64,000 nt of DNA from Treponema sp. (GCA_016286365.1 JAEESN010000007.1:52756-116755), one strand, 5' to 3'; shown: positions 46,016 to 55,197, numbered from the stretch's first letter. A program made the numbers and translations. Notes: generated by a model not told the origin, from the sequence alone.

Positions 46016-47215
46016 TTACTGTACAGTTGCTTCCTGGCGCTGCTTTCTGTAGAAGGCTGCCTGTTTTACAAGCTCCGGCACATCTTTGATGTAAATCTTT
46101 CCGTCCACAATCTTAACGTGCGAAGAAGTAGAGAAATCATAGATTGCACGAGGCTGCTGTTCGTTTGGAATACCGCACATATTTGCAAGATCTTTTGGTG
46201 TAAGCTGAGTCTGCTGGGCCTTTGTTGTCATCTTATCGATATCTATTCTCTGCTTTTCGATCTGGAGCGAAAGCATATCGAGCATCTTCTGGAATGGATC
46301 CTGGAGAGTTGCATTATCAAGCTGACGGTACATAGACCACAGGCGTTCTGCAAGTGTTGTTGTAAGGCGAGAGATAAGCTGTGGCTGTGTAGATACCATT
46401 TGATTAAAGTTGGCGTGGTTTACAACCATAAGGCGGCAGTCTGAATGTGCAATTGCATTTGCCGAGCGAGGTTTATTTTCAAGAAGTGCCATTTCGCCGA
46501 ACATATCACCTTTGTGCAATACGGCTAATGTTACTTCGTTTCCATCTACAACCTTTGTAATAGAAACATCACCGTTCTGGATGATAAACATATCTGAACC
46601 GCTCTGAGCTTCCGAGAAAATCATTGTATCTTTTGGATAAGTTCTGGACATCTCTTCGGTTGGTTCATAATAAACTGCGTGAGTTCTCTGTTTTAATCCA
46701 ACGAACTTCTGTTTTGCGATTTCTGCATTAGGACCAACAGGTCTTGTCTTTAAATACTGATAGTAAGCAAAAACAGCAACATCAAGTCGCATAGCTTTTT
46801 CGTAATATTCTGCTACACGGAAAATCTGATCAGAAGTGTCCGATACAACAGAATTGAGTGTTGCTTTAGTAAGCATTTCGTTCATCTGGCGCATTCGGCT
46901 TGCAAATGTACGGATAATCTTTAAAGCAACTGGTGTATTGTTTACGATTAAATCCGGGTATTGTTCTTTTCTTACGGAAATTGCAACTACGTCTGTCTGA
47001 GCAATTGCTGTTTCAATCTGAAGGTGGCTTGCCATACAAGGTACTACACCTACGAAGTCTCCAGGTCCGAATAAAACAGGTTTTACTCCGCTTCCAGAAG
47101 ATTTAAAGCACTGAACGTTTCCCTTCTGAATGATAAAAAATCGGTCGTTGTCTTCCTTTCCTTCGACAACCATGTATGAGCCCTGTTTGAAATTGGAAAT
47201 CTGTAACTGTAACAC
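46016..47215 (-). CDS. Tandem cyclic-nucleotide-binding domain protein
   Basis: 399 residues, GTG start after GTAGG. The first CNB domain (about 10-110) is degenerate at the phosphate-binding cassette (GDFVGVVPCMASHLQIETAI). The second (about 190-300) is near canonical (GDMFGEMALLENKPRSANAI), so it likely binds cAMP or another cNMP. A conserved C-terminal helix-turn-helix-like region (LTPKDLANMCGIPNEQQPRA) suggests a transcription factor of unusual order. Syntenic, from memory, with T. pallidum TP0089. Confidence 0.85.
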   Translation of the reverse strand: MLQLQISNFKQGSYMVVEGKEDNDRFFIIQKGNVQCFKSSGSGVKPVLFGPGDFVGVVPCMASHLQIETAIAQTDVVAISVRKEQYPDLIVNNTPVALKIIRTFASRMRQMNEMLTKATLNSVVSDTSDQIFRVAEYYEKAMRLDVAVFAYYQYLKTRPVGPNAEIAKQKFVGLKQRTHAVYYEPTEEMSRTYPKDTMIFSEAQSGSDMFIIQNGDVSITKVVDGNEVTLAVLHKGDMFGEMALLENKPRSANAIAHSDCRLMVVNHANFNQMVSTQPQLISRLTTTLAERLWSMYRQLDNATLQDPFQKMLDMLSLQIEKQRIDIDKMTTKAQQTQLTPKDLANMCGIPNEQQPRAIYDFSTSSHVKIVDGKIYIKDVPELVKQAAFYRKQRQEATVQ

Positions 47216-47285
47216 CGTAAAAACCTACCGAAATTAATATTTAAAGTATAAAAGTAGTAGAATTATTTGTCAATAAAACACTATT

Positions 47286-48278
47286 TTACTTTTTATCGAC
47301 AAAAATTATCTCTGGCTCAAGTAAAAAATTATACTTGTTCTGCACTTCTTTCTGCACATGCTGTACCAGATTTTTTACATCCTGAGTCTTTGCCTTATCT
47401 ACATTTATAATGAAATTTCCGTGAAAATCAGCAACTTTAGCTCCGCCGATTGTGTATCCGCGTAAGCCTGCTTCGTCGATAATCTGTCCGGAAGGTTTTC
47501 CAAAAGCCCTGTTGTTCTTAAATACTGAACCTGCGCTCGGATATTTAAAATGGCCTTTTGAAACACGTTCTGTTATATATTTTTTACATTCTAATTCAAT
47601 ATGCGGTCTTTCTTTTTCTGATTTCTGTTCTAAAAGGAAGGTCGCTGTAGTTATGAATTTATTCTGATTCTGGAAGGGTGATTTTTTATAATCCCAGTCC
47701 GACGGATTAAAGCGGTCGTGATGAAGAGTGATTTTTGGATCAGATAAATCCATGTGTGTTGTATAGAAGATGATGTCGGAAATAGACTTATCAAAGCAGC
47801 GTGCATTCATGTAAAGAGCGCCGCCAACAGAACCCGGAAGTCCTGCAAACTGTTCAACTCCGCTAATGCTGTGTTCGGTGCAGTAATTTACGAGGCTTGC
47901 CATAGGGGTCCCCGAAAAGCAAGTAATCAAAACCTGATTTTTTTCTAAAGTAACTTTGCCAAAATCTAAAGGACATTCATCAACCTTTAAACGGTCAACG
48001 TTCGAAAAGGCCTGGGTAGAAAGTACAACGTATTCCAAATCCTCATCAGGAAAAACAATATTGCTTCCGCCGCCTAAAATAAAAAATTTAATTTTTCTTG
48101 AAATAAGTTCCCGTAAAGCAATCTGGAAAGAATAGAAATTTTCCGGCGCAATAAAAAGCTCTGCACGCCCACCGATTTTAAAAGTCGTCTTCTGTGCAAG
48201 CGGTTCATCCTTTTTTATATCCCCGAGAAAAGCATCATAATTTGTAAGCGCCTGAATCAATTCGTCGTATTTTTCCAC
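47286..48278 (-). CDS. murB: UDP-N-acetylenolpyruvoylglucosamine reductase
   Basis: 330 residues. Reduces UDP-GlcNAc-enolpyruvate to UDP-MurNAc with NADPH and FAD in peptidoglycan synthesis. FAD-binding domain: TTFKIGGRAELF, LGGGSNIVF, GLPGSVGGALYMNARC; substrate/C-terminal domain: KYPSAGSVFKNN with the catalytic Ser, and FLLEPEIIFV with the conserved Glu. GTG start at 48278 directly after an extended -10 box and with no Shine-Dalgarno, so it may be leaderless. Confidence 0.93.
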   Translation of the reverse strand: MEKYDELIQALTNYDAFLGDIKKDEPLAQKTTFKIGGRAELFIAPENFYSFQIALRELISRKIKFFILGGGSNIVFPDEDLEYVVLSTQAFSNVDRLKVDECPLDFGKVTLEKNQVLITCFSGTPMASLVNYCTEHSISGVEQFAGLPGSVGGALYMNARCFDKSISDIIFYTTHMDLSDPKITLHHDRFNPSDWDYKKSPFQNQNKFITTATFLLEQKSEKERPHIELECKKYITERVSKGHFKYPSAGSVFKNNRAFGKPSGQIIDEAGLRGYTIGGAKVADFHGNFIINVDKAKTQDVKNLVQHVQKEVQNKYNFLLEPEIIFVDKK

Positions 48279-48284
48279 CCTTAC

Positions 48285-48293
48285 AGTATACCA
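48285..48293 (-). promoter_or_regulatory. Extended -10 promoter of murB
   Basis: On the minus strand TGGTATACT: TGn plus TATACT, ending six bases before the GTG of murB. No good -35. The predicted transcription start is the G of the start codon. Confidence 0.55.
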
Positions 48294-48333
48294 TTTTAAA
48301 ACCCCATGGGGAATACACTTTTTTTCCCTCTTA

Positions 48334-48362
48334 TTGTTTAAGAACTGTTAAAATTATATAAT
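48334..48362 (+). promoter_or_regulatory. Promoter of cysS
   Basis: TTGTTT (48334-48339), 17 bp, perfect TATAAT (48357-48362). Start near 48369 gives a short leader of about 13 nt that holds AGAGG. Divergent from murB in a 103-bp gap. Confidence 0.65.
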
Positions 48363-48381
48363 ATTCTCCAAGAGGTAGTGT

Positions 48382-49917
48382 ATGGCATTAAAATTATTTA
48401 ACACAATGGGACGAAAGTTAGAAGAGTTTAAACCGCTTACAGAAGGTTATTGTGGTTTTTACGGATGTGGTCCTACAGTTTACAACTATGCGCATATCGG
48501 AAATCTTCGTGCATATGTATTCCTTGACATTTTAGACCGTACTCTCTGTTACCTCGGCTATAAGAAAAAGCATGTAATGAACATCACAGACATTGGACAC
48601 CTTACAGGCGATGCTGATGACGGTGAAGATAAAATGGTAAAACAGGCTAAAGAAAGAAAACAGTCTGTACTCGAAATTGCCGACTTTTATACAAAAGCAT
48701 TCTTTAATGATATTGACCGTCTTAACATCAAACGCCCGGATATTGTCTGCCGTGCTACAGAACATGTTCAGGAAATGATTGACCTTATCAAACAGATAGA
48801 AGCAAATGGTCATACATACATGGCTGGCGGAAACCTTTATTACGACGTTACAACTTATCCTGATTACGGAAAGCTTGCAAACCTGAATCTTGATGAACTT
48901 AAAGCAGGAGCAGGAAAGCGTGATATAGTTGTTGTTGACGAAAATAAACGCAATCCTTATGACTTTGTTCTCTGGTTCACAAAATCAAAATTCGAAGATC
49001 AGGCATTAACCTGGGATTCTCCATGGGGAAGAGGTTATCCTGGCTGGCATATTGAATGTTCTGCAATGAGCATGAAGTATCTTGGCCGCCATTTTGATAT
49101 TCATACCGGCGGAATTGATCATATTCCAATCCATCATACAAACGAAATTGCACAATCGGAAGGTGCTTTCTCCGAAGAAGATAAAAAACAGGGACCTTGG
49201 GTAAATTACTGGCTTCATAATGAATTCCTTGTAATTCAGAAGGATAAAGCTTCGGCAGGTGATTCTGGTGAAGAGACAGACAAGATGTCTAAGTCTACAG
49301 GTAACTTTTTGACTCTGCAGGTGTTAATTGATAAAGGGTATGATCCACTGGATTATCGTTATTTCCTTTTGGGTGCACATTACAGAAGTCAGGCTAAGTT
49401 CAGCTGGAATTCTATGGATTCTGCAAAAAACAGCCGTAAAGCTCTGGTAAAACGTGCGGCAGCGGTATTTAATCAGTCCAATGGTAAAGATGTGGCAGAT
49501 GAATCATTATCTGCAAAAGCAAAGGATTATCTTTCGAAGTTCCAGTCAGCAATCGAAAATGATCTTGCAACTCCTCAGGCTTTAGCCGTTATGCAAAGCT
49601 GTATTAAAGATACAGAGCTTAAGGCAGAAGAAACTGTTACTCTTATTAAAAAGATGGACAGCGTTCTTGGTCTTAACCTCGAAAAGTCTTGCGAAGAATA
49701 TAATAAATCTGCTTCTGGTTCTGGAGCAAGCGTTCAGTCAAGTGATGACCACAAGGATGATCCTCAGGCTGCAGAAATAGAAGATCTTCTTAAACAGAGG
49801 GCAGAAGCTAAAAAGGCAAAGGATTTTGCTAAGGCAGATGAAATCAGAAATAAGATTACATCACTTGGTATTACGATTATAGATACACCAGCGGGTACTA
49901 CCTGGAAAAGAAATTAA
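48382..49917 (+). CDS. cysS: Cysteinyl-tRNA synthetase
   Basis: 511 residues. Class I synthetase: HIGH motif appears as HIGNLR after GCGPTVYNYA, zinc ligands include the Cys of GCGPTVY and WHIECSAMS, KMSKS at 301-305 (TDKMSKSTGNFL). C-terminal anticodon domain (AEIEDLLKQRAEAKKAKDFA). Joins cysteine to its tRNA. A perfect 24-bp A+T palindrome follows (49922-49945). Confidence 0.96.
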   Translation: MALKLFNTMGRKLEEFKPLTEGYCGFYGCGPTVYNYAHIGNLRAYVFLDILDRTLCYLGYKKKHVMNITDIGHLTGDADDGEDKMVKQAKERKQSVLEIADFYTKAFFNDIDRLNIKRPDIVCRATEHVQEMIDLIKQIEANGHTYMAGGNLYYDVTTYPDYGKLANLNLDELKAGAGKRDIVVVDENKRNPYDFVLWFTKSKFEDQALTWDSPWGRGYPGWHIECSAMSMKYLGRHFDIHTGGIDHIPIHHTNEIAQSEGAFSEEDKKQGPWVNYWLHNEFLVIQKDKASAGDSGEETDKMSKSTGNFLTLQVLIDKGYDPLDYRYFLLGAHYRSQAKFSWNSMDSAKNSRKALVKRAAAVFNQSNGKDVADESLSAKAKDYLSKFQSAIENDLATPQALAVMQSCIKDTELKAEETVTLIKKMDSVLGLNLEKSCEEYNKSASGSGASVQSSDDHKDDPQAAEIEDLLKQRAEAKKAKDFAKADEIRNKITSLGITIIDTPAGTTWKRN

Positions 49918-49921
49918 GCAG

Positions 49922-49945
49922 AAAAATAAGAATATTCTTATTTTT
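49922..49945 (+). terminator. A+T-rich palindrome between cysS and the ECF sigma
   Basis: Perfect 24-bp palindrome, AAAAATAAGAAT followed by its complement ATTCTTATTTTT. Ends in a T run, so it can act as a weak terminator after cysS. The sigma gene starts 24 bp further on. Confidence 0.55.
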
Positions 49946-49968
49946 TCAGTAACTTTTAGGATATTATT

Positions 49969-50538
49969 GTGTTTGTTAATAGTGAAGAGAATCAAGAGGG
50001 ATTAACTGTTACTCTTAATGCAGCAAACCCTGTTGATTTCAGGACGATTTATAATGCTACAATGCAGATGCTCTTTAAAATCTCTTACAGAATTGTAAAT
50101 GATGAAGAAGCAGCGGAAGATTTAGCACATGATTCGCTTATAAAGGCTAACGAAAAAGGACTTGTTTTTCCTTCCGTAAACGACGCTAAATACTGGTTGA
50201 TCAGGGTTGTAAAAAATGCATCCCTCAACTATATCAAGCGAAAGGAAAGGGAAAGAAAGGCTTACGAAAAAGTTCTTTATGAGGATCACAGAAAATCGGA
50301 ATCTGGAGAAACAGATCTTCTTAAGAAAACTTCTATGGAAAAAGCCCGTGAAGCTCTTAAAAAGCTTCCAAAGAATCTTCAGGAAGTTTTGATGCTCCGT
50401 GAGTATGGAGATCTGAATTATAAGGAAATTGGAAAGGTCCTTGGTATTACAGAGGGAAATGTAAAGGTAAGGGTGTTCAGAGCCAGGGAACAATTATTAA
50501 AACTTATAGGAGAAGAAGATGTCTATCTGTCCAAGTAA
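49969..50538 (+). CDS. ECF-type sigma factor
   Basis: 189 residues, GTG start after AGGAT. Sigma-2 region: FRTIYNATMQMLFKISYRIV, EEAAEDLAHDSLIKA, DAKYWLIRVVKNASLNYIKR. Sigma-4: LPKNLQEVLMLREYGDLNYK, EIGKVLGITEGNVKVRVFRA, REQLLKLIG. No region 1.1 or 3. Followed, with 20 bp overlap, by its probable anti-sigma factor. From memory corresponds to T. pallidum TP0092 (sigma-24-like). Probable envelope-stress regulator. Confidence 0.9.
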   Translation: MFVNSEENQEGLTVTLNAANPVDFRTIYNATMQMLFKISYRIVNDEEAAEDLAHDSLIKANEKGLVFPSVNDAKYWLIRVVKNASLNYIKRKERERKAYEKVLYEDHRKSESGETDLLKKTSMEKAREALKKLPKNLQEVLMLREYGDLNYKEIGKVLGITEGNVKVRVFRAREQLLKLIGEEDVYLSK

Positions 50539-51283
50539 AGATATCCACTCAATTTATCTCGACAACGAACTGCCAGAAATTTATAAGGCTGAATACGAAG
50601 CTCATTTAAAGACTTGTCCTGCATGTCAGAAGGAGCTCGAAAAATTAAAAAAGATTCACGAGATGTTTTCTTCTGATTCAAAGGATGTTACTCCTGATTC
50701 ACATTATCTTGACCAGAGTTATGAACGCCTTATGGTTAAGATGAAGTATTCAAGAAATGCTGAATACGCTAAGACTGGTGAATCAAAAGTTAAATATTAT
50801 ATTCCTTCTTTTGCTGCAGCTGCTGCCGCTTTAATTCTTGCAGTTACTCTTCCTTTATCATTAAGGTCAGGAAAGCAGAATACTCAGAATGTTGCTGAAC
50901 TTTTTAATTTTGACACTCAGCATACTTCAATAGAAGAACAGCAGAATACTTTAATCAGTTTACAGAAATCAAACAGCTTGAAAAGAGCAAATAACATACA
51001 GAATATCTCTTCTAATGTAAATAATGTTGCATTTACCAGTGGAAGAAGTATGCCGGTTTCGGGTACAATAAGTAAACCAATGTTTGGTATGCCGGAATCG
51101 GGTTCTGTTAATAAATCTAAGGTTATTAACGCAAACGATAATGAATTCATCGATTATGATGTATTCCGCCCAAATTTTGGTGAAGATAAAATTTCTATAA
51201 GGATTACCGTTCCGGGCGTTGATACTCTTCCAGTTTCTACTGAAATAGAATTGCCGCTCGACGTAATTACAGGTCAGCGCTAG
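50519..51283 (+). CDS. Anti-sigma factor-like membrane protein with zf-HC2 motif
   Basis: 254 residues. Cytoplasmic N-terminus with the zinc anti-sigma motif HxxxCxxC (His29, Cys33, Cys36 in HLKTCPACQ), a membrane helix at about 95-115 (PSFAAAAAALILAVTLPLSL), and a periplasmic Ser/Asn-rich domain. Overlaps the sigma gene by 20 bp, so translation is coupled, the hallmark of sigma/anti-sigma pairs. Expected to sequester the ECF sigma until a signal triggers release. Confidence 0.85.
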   Translation: MSICPSKDIHSIYLDNELPEIYKAEYEAHLKTCPACQKELEKLKKIHEMFSSDSKDVTPDSHYLDQSYERLMVKMKYSRNAEYAKTGESKVKYYIPSFAAAAAALILAVTLPLSLRSGKQNTQNVAELFNFDTQHTSIEEQQNTLISLQKSNSLKRANNIQNISSNVNNVAFTSGRSMPVSGTISKPMFGMPESGSVNKSKVINANDNEFIDYDVFRPNFGEDKISIRITVPGVDTLPVSTEIELPLDVITGQR

Positions 51284-52986
51284 TGGAATCTTCGGGCAAA
51301 TTAAGTTATTTTTTCAGAAAGCATTTTTTATTAAGGGTTGCGGCTCTTTTATCTTTTGTTGGTATTGTCTTCCTCATCATCTTTATGATTGGTCATAAGA
51401 CCGAGGAAGTCCCTGTAATCGATTCTCTTGTTCCTCCGGTTGGAGCTCCGGGCGAAATCATTCAGATTAATGGAAAGAATTTTGGCGATGAAAGGGATAT
51501 GAGTTATGTTTCTTTTTCGGGGCTTAAATTAACTTCGAGCTCTTATCTTTACTGGAGCGACACGATGATTAAGATTATCCTTCCGGGTAACGTTCAGGAT
51601 GGTCTTGTTGTTGTCGGGACAAAATCGGCACAGTCGAATCCGGCTCTTTTTGCAAACGAAATTGATATCCCGGTTTTAGCGCCTTCTGTTTATAATGTTG
51701 TGCGTCCGGTAATCACAGAGCTTTCTGTTACAAAGGCAGCAATCGGCGATTTAATCACAATTTACGGTTCTAACTTTGGCGAAAACAGAAACAATTCACG
51801 CGTTCTTTTTACAATCGATTATAACCGCAAGATTAAAGATTCTCAGTATATGAATAAGCGAATTGTAACAGAGAATTTTATAGAAGTTTCTAATCTTGAA
51901 AACGGATATGAATACTGGAGCAATACGGAAATCCAGGTGCGTGTTCCTGACGGGGCCTGCTCGGGTGTTGTTATAGTAGAAAACGAAAGAGATAAATCTG
52001 AGCCTTTTGATTTTGAAGTTTCCGACAGTGCAATTTCCAAAGAGTTTGTTTCTAAAAAGATTTTTATTGTTCAGTACAGTGCAGATATAAAAGACATCGA
52101 TACAAACGATGTTTCTACAATTACAATGCGCTGTCCGATTCCATGTAAAATGCCTTCTCAGTCAGAGGTGGATACAACAGAAATTTCTCCGGTTCCTCTT
52201 TTCCAGAATTATCAGGGATGTAATATCCAGCAGATTACAAAATATAAAAACGGTGTTTCAAAAAATACATTCAGTCAGACTTTTGTTCTTCCGGTTTATG
52301 AAGTTCGTACAAATGTAAATGCAGATAAGATTGGCTCCATGAAAAATCTTAATCAGGCTTTTTACGAAAAGACAACAAAGCGTGATGCGATTGTTCCGTG
52401 CGACGACGAAGAAGTTTTAAAGCTTTATAAAAAGATTGTAGATAAAGAAAAGAATTCATATAAGCGTGCAAAAATGATTTACGATTATATGTGCGAAGAA
52501 TATAAAATCCAAGATAAGAACAGAAGAAACGATGCCGATCCTCTTGATTTGATTTTTAAGAAAAAAGGGGATGCCTATGACTTTGCTGTTATTTATGCGG
52601 CTTTGCTCAGGGCTGCCGGAATTCCTTGTCTTGTTGACTGTGGTGTTTTAGTTGAACAGGATTTAAAAACAAGGGTTCACTGGTGGTGTGAATTCTATCT
52701 TCCCGGCTGCGGATGGATTCCTGTTGATCCAGCTTTAGGATGTGGTCTTGATTACGAAAAATGGCCCGAGAAAATTGAAGAAAGGACATATTATTTTGGA
52801 AACCTTGACTCTCATCATATTACATTCTCGCGCGGATATAACGAGATGAAGCCGTTTGCACCTGACAATAAAACAGTTCAGTATCCTAAGAGCTTTGCAT
52901 TGCAGTCAATCTGGGAAGAAGCTTCGCAGAGTACAAATAAATACAGCTCGTTCTGGTCTGTCCCATTTATAAGTGGTGTATATTAA
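51283..52986 (+). CDS. Membrane-anchored TIG protein with inactive transglutaminase-like domain
   Basis: 567 residues, GTG start overlapping the anti-sigma stop. N-terminal membrane helix (about 19-37), then two IPT/TIG-like Ig folds (SLVPPVGAPGEIIQINGKNF and SVTKAAIGDLITIYGSNFGE), then a transglutaminase-like domain (about 390-500). The catalytic Cys of the GxCxDFA motif is Ala431 (KKGDAYDFA), while His466 (RVHWW) and Asp482 (PVDPA) remain. Likely a periplasmic peptide- or glycan-binding pseudoenzyme. Operon with the ECF sigma suggests a sensor or a regulated envelope protein. Confidence 0.8.
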   Translation: MESSGKLSYFFRKHFLLRVAALLSFVGIVFLIIFMIGHKTEEVPVIDSLVPPVGAPGEIIQINGKNFGDERDMSYVSFSGLKLTSSSYLYWSDTMIKIILPGNVQDGLVVVGTKSAQSNPALFANEIDIPVLAPSVYNVVRPVITELSVTKAAIGDLITIYGSNFGENRNNSRVLFTIDYNRKIKDSQYMNKRIVTENFIEVSNLENGYEYWSNTEIQVRVPDGACSGVVIVENERDKSEPFDFEVSDSAISKEFVSKKIFIVQYSADIKDIDTNDVSTITMRCPIPCKMPSQSEVDTTEISPVPLFQNYQGCNIQQITKYKNGVSKNTFSQTFVLPVYEVRTNVNADKIGSMKNLNQAFYEKTTKRDAIVPCDDEEVLKLYKKIVDKEKNSYKRAKMIYDYMCEEYKIQDKNRRNDADPLDLIFKKKGDAYDFAVIYAALLRAAGIPCLVDCGVLVEQDLKTRVHWWCEFYLPGCGWIPVDPALGCGLDYEKWPEKIEERTYYFGNLDSHHITFSRGYNEMKPFAPDNKTVQYPKSFALQSIWEEASQSTNKYSSFWSVPFISGVY

Positions 52987-53014
52987 TTTAGTTTTATAAT
53001 ATCTGGAGGTCGTT

Positions 53015-53713
53015 ATGACTAAAGTTTTGAGTGTTGGCGGATCTATTATCGTTCCGGAAAAACCCGACACAGAATTTCTTTCTAAATTTATTTCTATGGT
53101 AACAAAGTGGCTGGATGAAGATAAAAGTCGTCGTCTGATTTTAGTTGCAGGCGGTGGTGCTCCGGCACGCGTTTATCAGAATGCATATAAGGATGTTGCA
53201 TCTACAACAGGGCTTTCTTCTAAGGATGATGCTGCAGATTGGATTGGAATTATGGCTACAAGAATCAATGCGCAGTTATTAAAGGCATGCTTTGGTGACT
53301 ACTGTAAAAATGATGTAGTTTATAATCCTACTCTTGAAGACATCGCTTTTGACGGACAGATTTTAGTTGCAAGTGGATGGAAGCCGGGTTTTTCTACAGA
53401 TACAGATGCTGTTTATCTTGGAGAAAAATTTGGTGCACAGACTGTTGTAAATCTTTCTAACATCGAAAAAGTTTATACAGACGATCCACGTAAAAATCCT
53501 GATGCAAAACCTCTTGATACAATTTCCTGGGAAGACTTTAGAAAGATGGTAGGCGACGAATGGACTCCTGGAAAGAATTGTCCTTTTGATCCTATTGCAT
53601 CTAAAAAAGCAAGCGAGCTTGGCATGAAGGTTATCTGTGCCGGTGCCAAAAACATCGACAATATCCGCGCAATCCTTGACGACAAAGAGTTTGTTGGAAC
53701 TGTAATCGGCTAA
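53015..53713 (+). CDS. pyrH: UMP kinase, archaeal-like type
   Basis: 232 residues, SD GGAGG. Amino-acid-kinase fold: N-terminal VLSVGGSIIVPEKP, LILVAGGGAPARVYQ, STDTDAVYLGEKFGAQTVVN and EKVYTDDPRKNPDA. The phosphate-loop segment SVGGSIIVP and overall shape match the archaeal UMP kinase branch more than the usual bacterial KLSGEAL form. Makes UDP from UMP. Located away from tsf and frr, its common bacterial neighbours. Confidence 0.9.
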   Translation: MTKVLSVGGSIIVPEKPDTEFLSKFISMVTKWLDEDKSRRLILVAGGGAPARVYQNAYKDVASTTGLSSKDDAADWIGIMATRINAQLLKACFGDYCKNDVVYNPTLEDIAFDGQILVASGWKPGFSTDTDAVYLGEKFGAQTVVNLSNIEKVYTDDPRKNPDAKPLDTISWEDFRKMVGDEWTPGKNCPFDPIASKKASELGMKVICAGAKNIDNIRAILDDKEFVGTVIG

Positions 53714-53782
53714 GCTCGGGCGAATAGAAGTTTTTTATAAGTGATTATGCTGTCTGGGGAGCCCGCGTTGTGGTTTCTAAAA

Positions 53783-54433
53783 TCACCTGTTATAAAATTC
53801 TTCGATTTTTTGAATCAGGTTTTCGAGCTTTTCGGAATATTTTGGGTCTGTGGCCCAGTTTCCGGCAAGCCCGCTTATATCTGTAATATATTTTGATTTA
53901 TGAGGCCAGTCGTATCTTGGATCTATAACAGGATTGTTGAGCTTCTGGTCTTCTTTTGTGGCGTATGCCTGTAAGTGCTGTATGTGCGCCCTTACTCCTT
54001 CCTGCATTGTGGCAAACGAAACGCCCGGATTATCCTTATCTATTGAACCAAGTCCGCAGTAATTATGCATTTCTTTTGTAACAAGGTTTCCGAATTTAAG
54101 ATAACCTGTTTCAAGGCACATCTGGGCAAAAGCAACTGTATAATTCACTCCTTCCTGTAAGCCTTCGTAAACATAATAAAATGCAAGCTCCTGGACTTCT
54201 TCTTCGTCTGCACCCGGGTTCTGGCTTAAAAAGAACTGTGCAAGCTCATAAGATGTAAAAAATCCCGGCGCCATGAGGTTTCTGGAAATTTTTACTTCGT
54301 ATTTGGATTTTGAAAAAAGCGCATTCACAGAAACGCAGGAAAAGCATGAAAGGCAAAAGAGCATAATCAGTGTGAATAAAACAGAAGTTTTTATGTTTTT
54401 GTGGCAGCATTTTTTTATGTGATGTAAAGTCAT
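53783..54433 (-). CDS. Glucosaminidase-type lipoprotein (GH73-like)
   Basis: 216 residues. Signal peptide with lipobox LSCFSC near residue 33. The catalytic domain resembles GH73 endo-beta-N-acetylglucosaminidases: AFAQMCLETGYLKFGNLV with the catalytic Glu, NYCGLG, FATMQEGVRAHIQHLQAYA. Would cleave the glycan strand of peptidoglycan from a lipid anchor. GGAG lies before the ATG. Convergent with pyrH. Confidence 0.85.
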   Translation of the reverse strand: MTLHHIKKCCHKNIKTSVLFTLIMLFCLSCFSCVSVNALFSKSKYEVKISRNLMAPGFFTSYELAQFFLSQNPGADEEEVQELAFYYVYEGLQEGVNYTVAFAQMCLETGYLKFGNLVTKEMHNYCGLGSIDKDNPGVSFATMQEGVRAHIQHLQAYATKEDQKLNNPVIDPRYDWPHKSKYITDISGLAGNWATDPKYSEKLENLIQKIEEFYNR

Positions 54434-54531
54434 TTAAGGCTCTCCAGAAAAAAGTTAGAAAAAGAAAAAAAAGTTCAAATTTTTTTTATGAAAATGGTCT
54501 TTTTTTACAAGTTATTTCTATTATTATATAC

Positions 54532-55197
54532 GTGGATATACAAAAAGAAAAGCCGGGGATTCGGGAAAGAGCGCTTTCGCACGGGATGGAATATCCTGAT
54601 GATGTTGAACTTGTGATGCTGATTCTTGGAACCGGTACTAAAAAGATGCCTATTTCTACTATGGCAAAAAAAATTGTAGAAACATTAGATTCCTCTAATT
54701 CCGATAAGCTTGTGGATAATCTTCTTTCATTACCGGGCGTGGGTGAAGGTAAGGCTTTAGCTGTTGCTGCTGCCCTCGAGCTTGGGCGCAGGCGTTTTTC
54801 TTATCGTGGTGCTCATGTTAATACTCCCGAAAGCATAATCCCGTATGTAAGAAATTATGCAATCTGCAGTAAGGAGCACTTTCTTGTAATCACGCTGAAT
54901 GGAAGTCATGATATTATTCAGATTCATGTTGTGTCGGTTGGAACGGTGAACAGAACACTTATTCATCCAAGGGAAGTTTTTACAGAAGCGATTAAAGAAA
55001 ATGCAGCGGCCATCATCCTGTGCCATAATCATCCTTCGGGAAGAACTACACCGTCGGAAGAAGATATCATGACAACAGAAAAACTGATTCAGGCGTCTAA
55101 AATAATGGGAATTCCGATTCTTGATCATCTTATTATTGACTGCTCAAGTTATTTTAGTTTTATGGAGCATGATTTGTTGTTCAGCCGTGAAGAATGA
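54532..55197 (+). CDS. radC: RadC family JAMM/MPN protein
   Basis: 221 residues, GTG start without Shine-Dalgarno (TATTAT four bases upstream). N-terminal helix-hairpin-helix region (NLLSLPGVGEGKALAVAAAL) and C-terminal MPN domain with a full JAMM motif: HNHPSG with His165 and His167, then PSEED with Asp178. Zinc-dependent and historically called a DNA repair protein, but the true role is uncertain. Confidence 0.92.
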   Translation: MDIQKEKPGIRERALSHGMEYPDDVELVMLILGTGTKKMPISTMAKKIVETLDSSNSDKLVDNLLSLPGVGEGKALAVAAALELGRRRFSYRGAHVNTPESIIPYVRNYAICSKEHFLVITLNGSHDIIQIHVVSVGTVNRTLIHPREVFTEAIKENAAAIILCHNHPSGRTTPSEEDIMTTEKLIQASKIMGIPILDHLIIDCSSYFSFMEHDLLFSREE

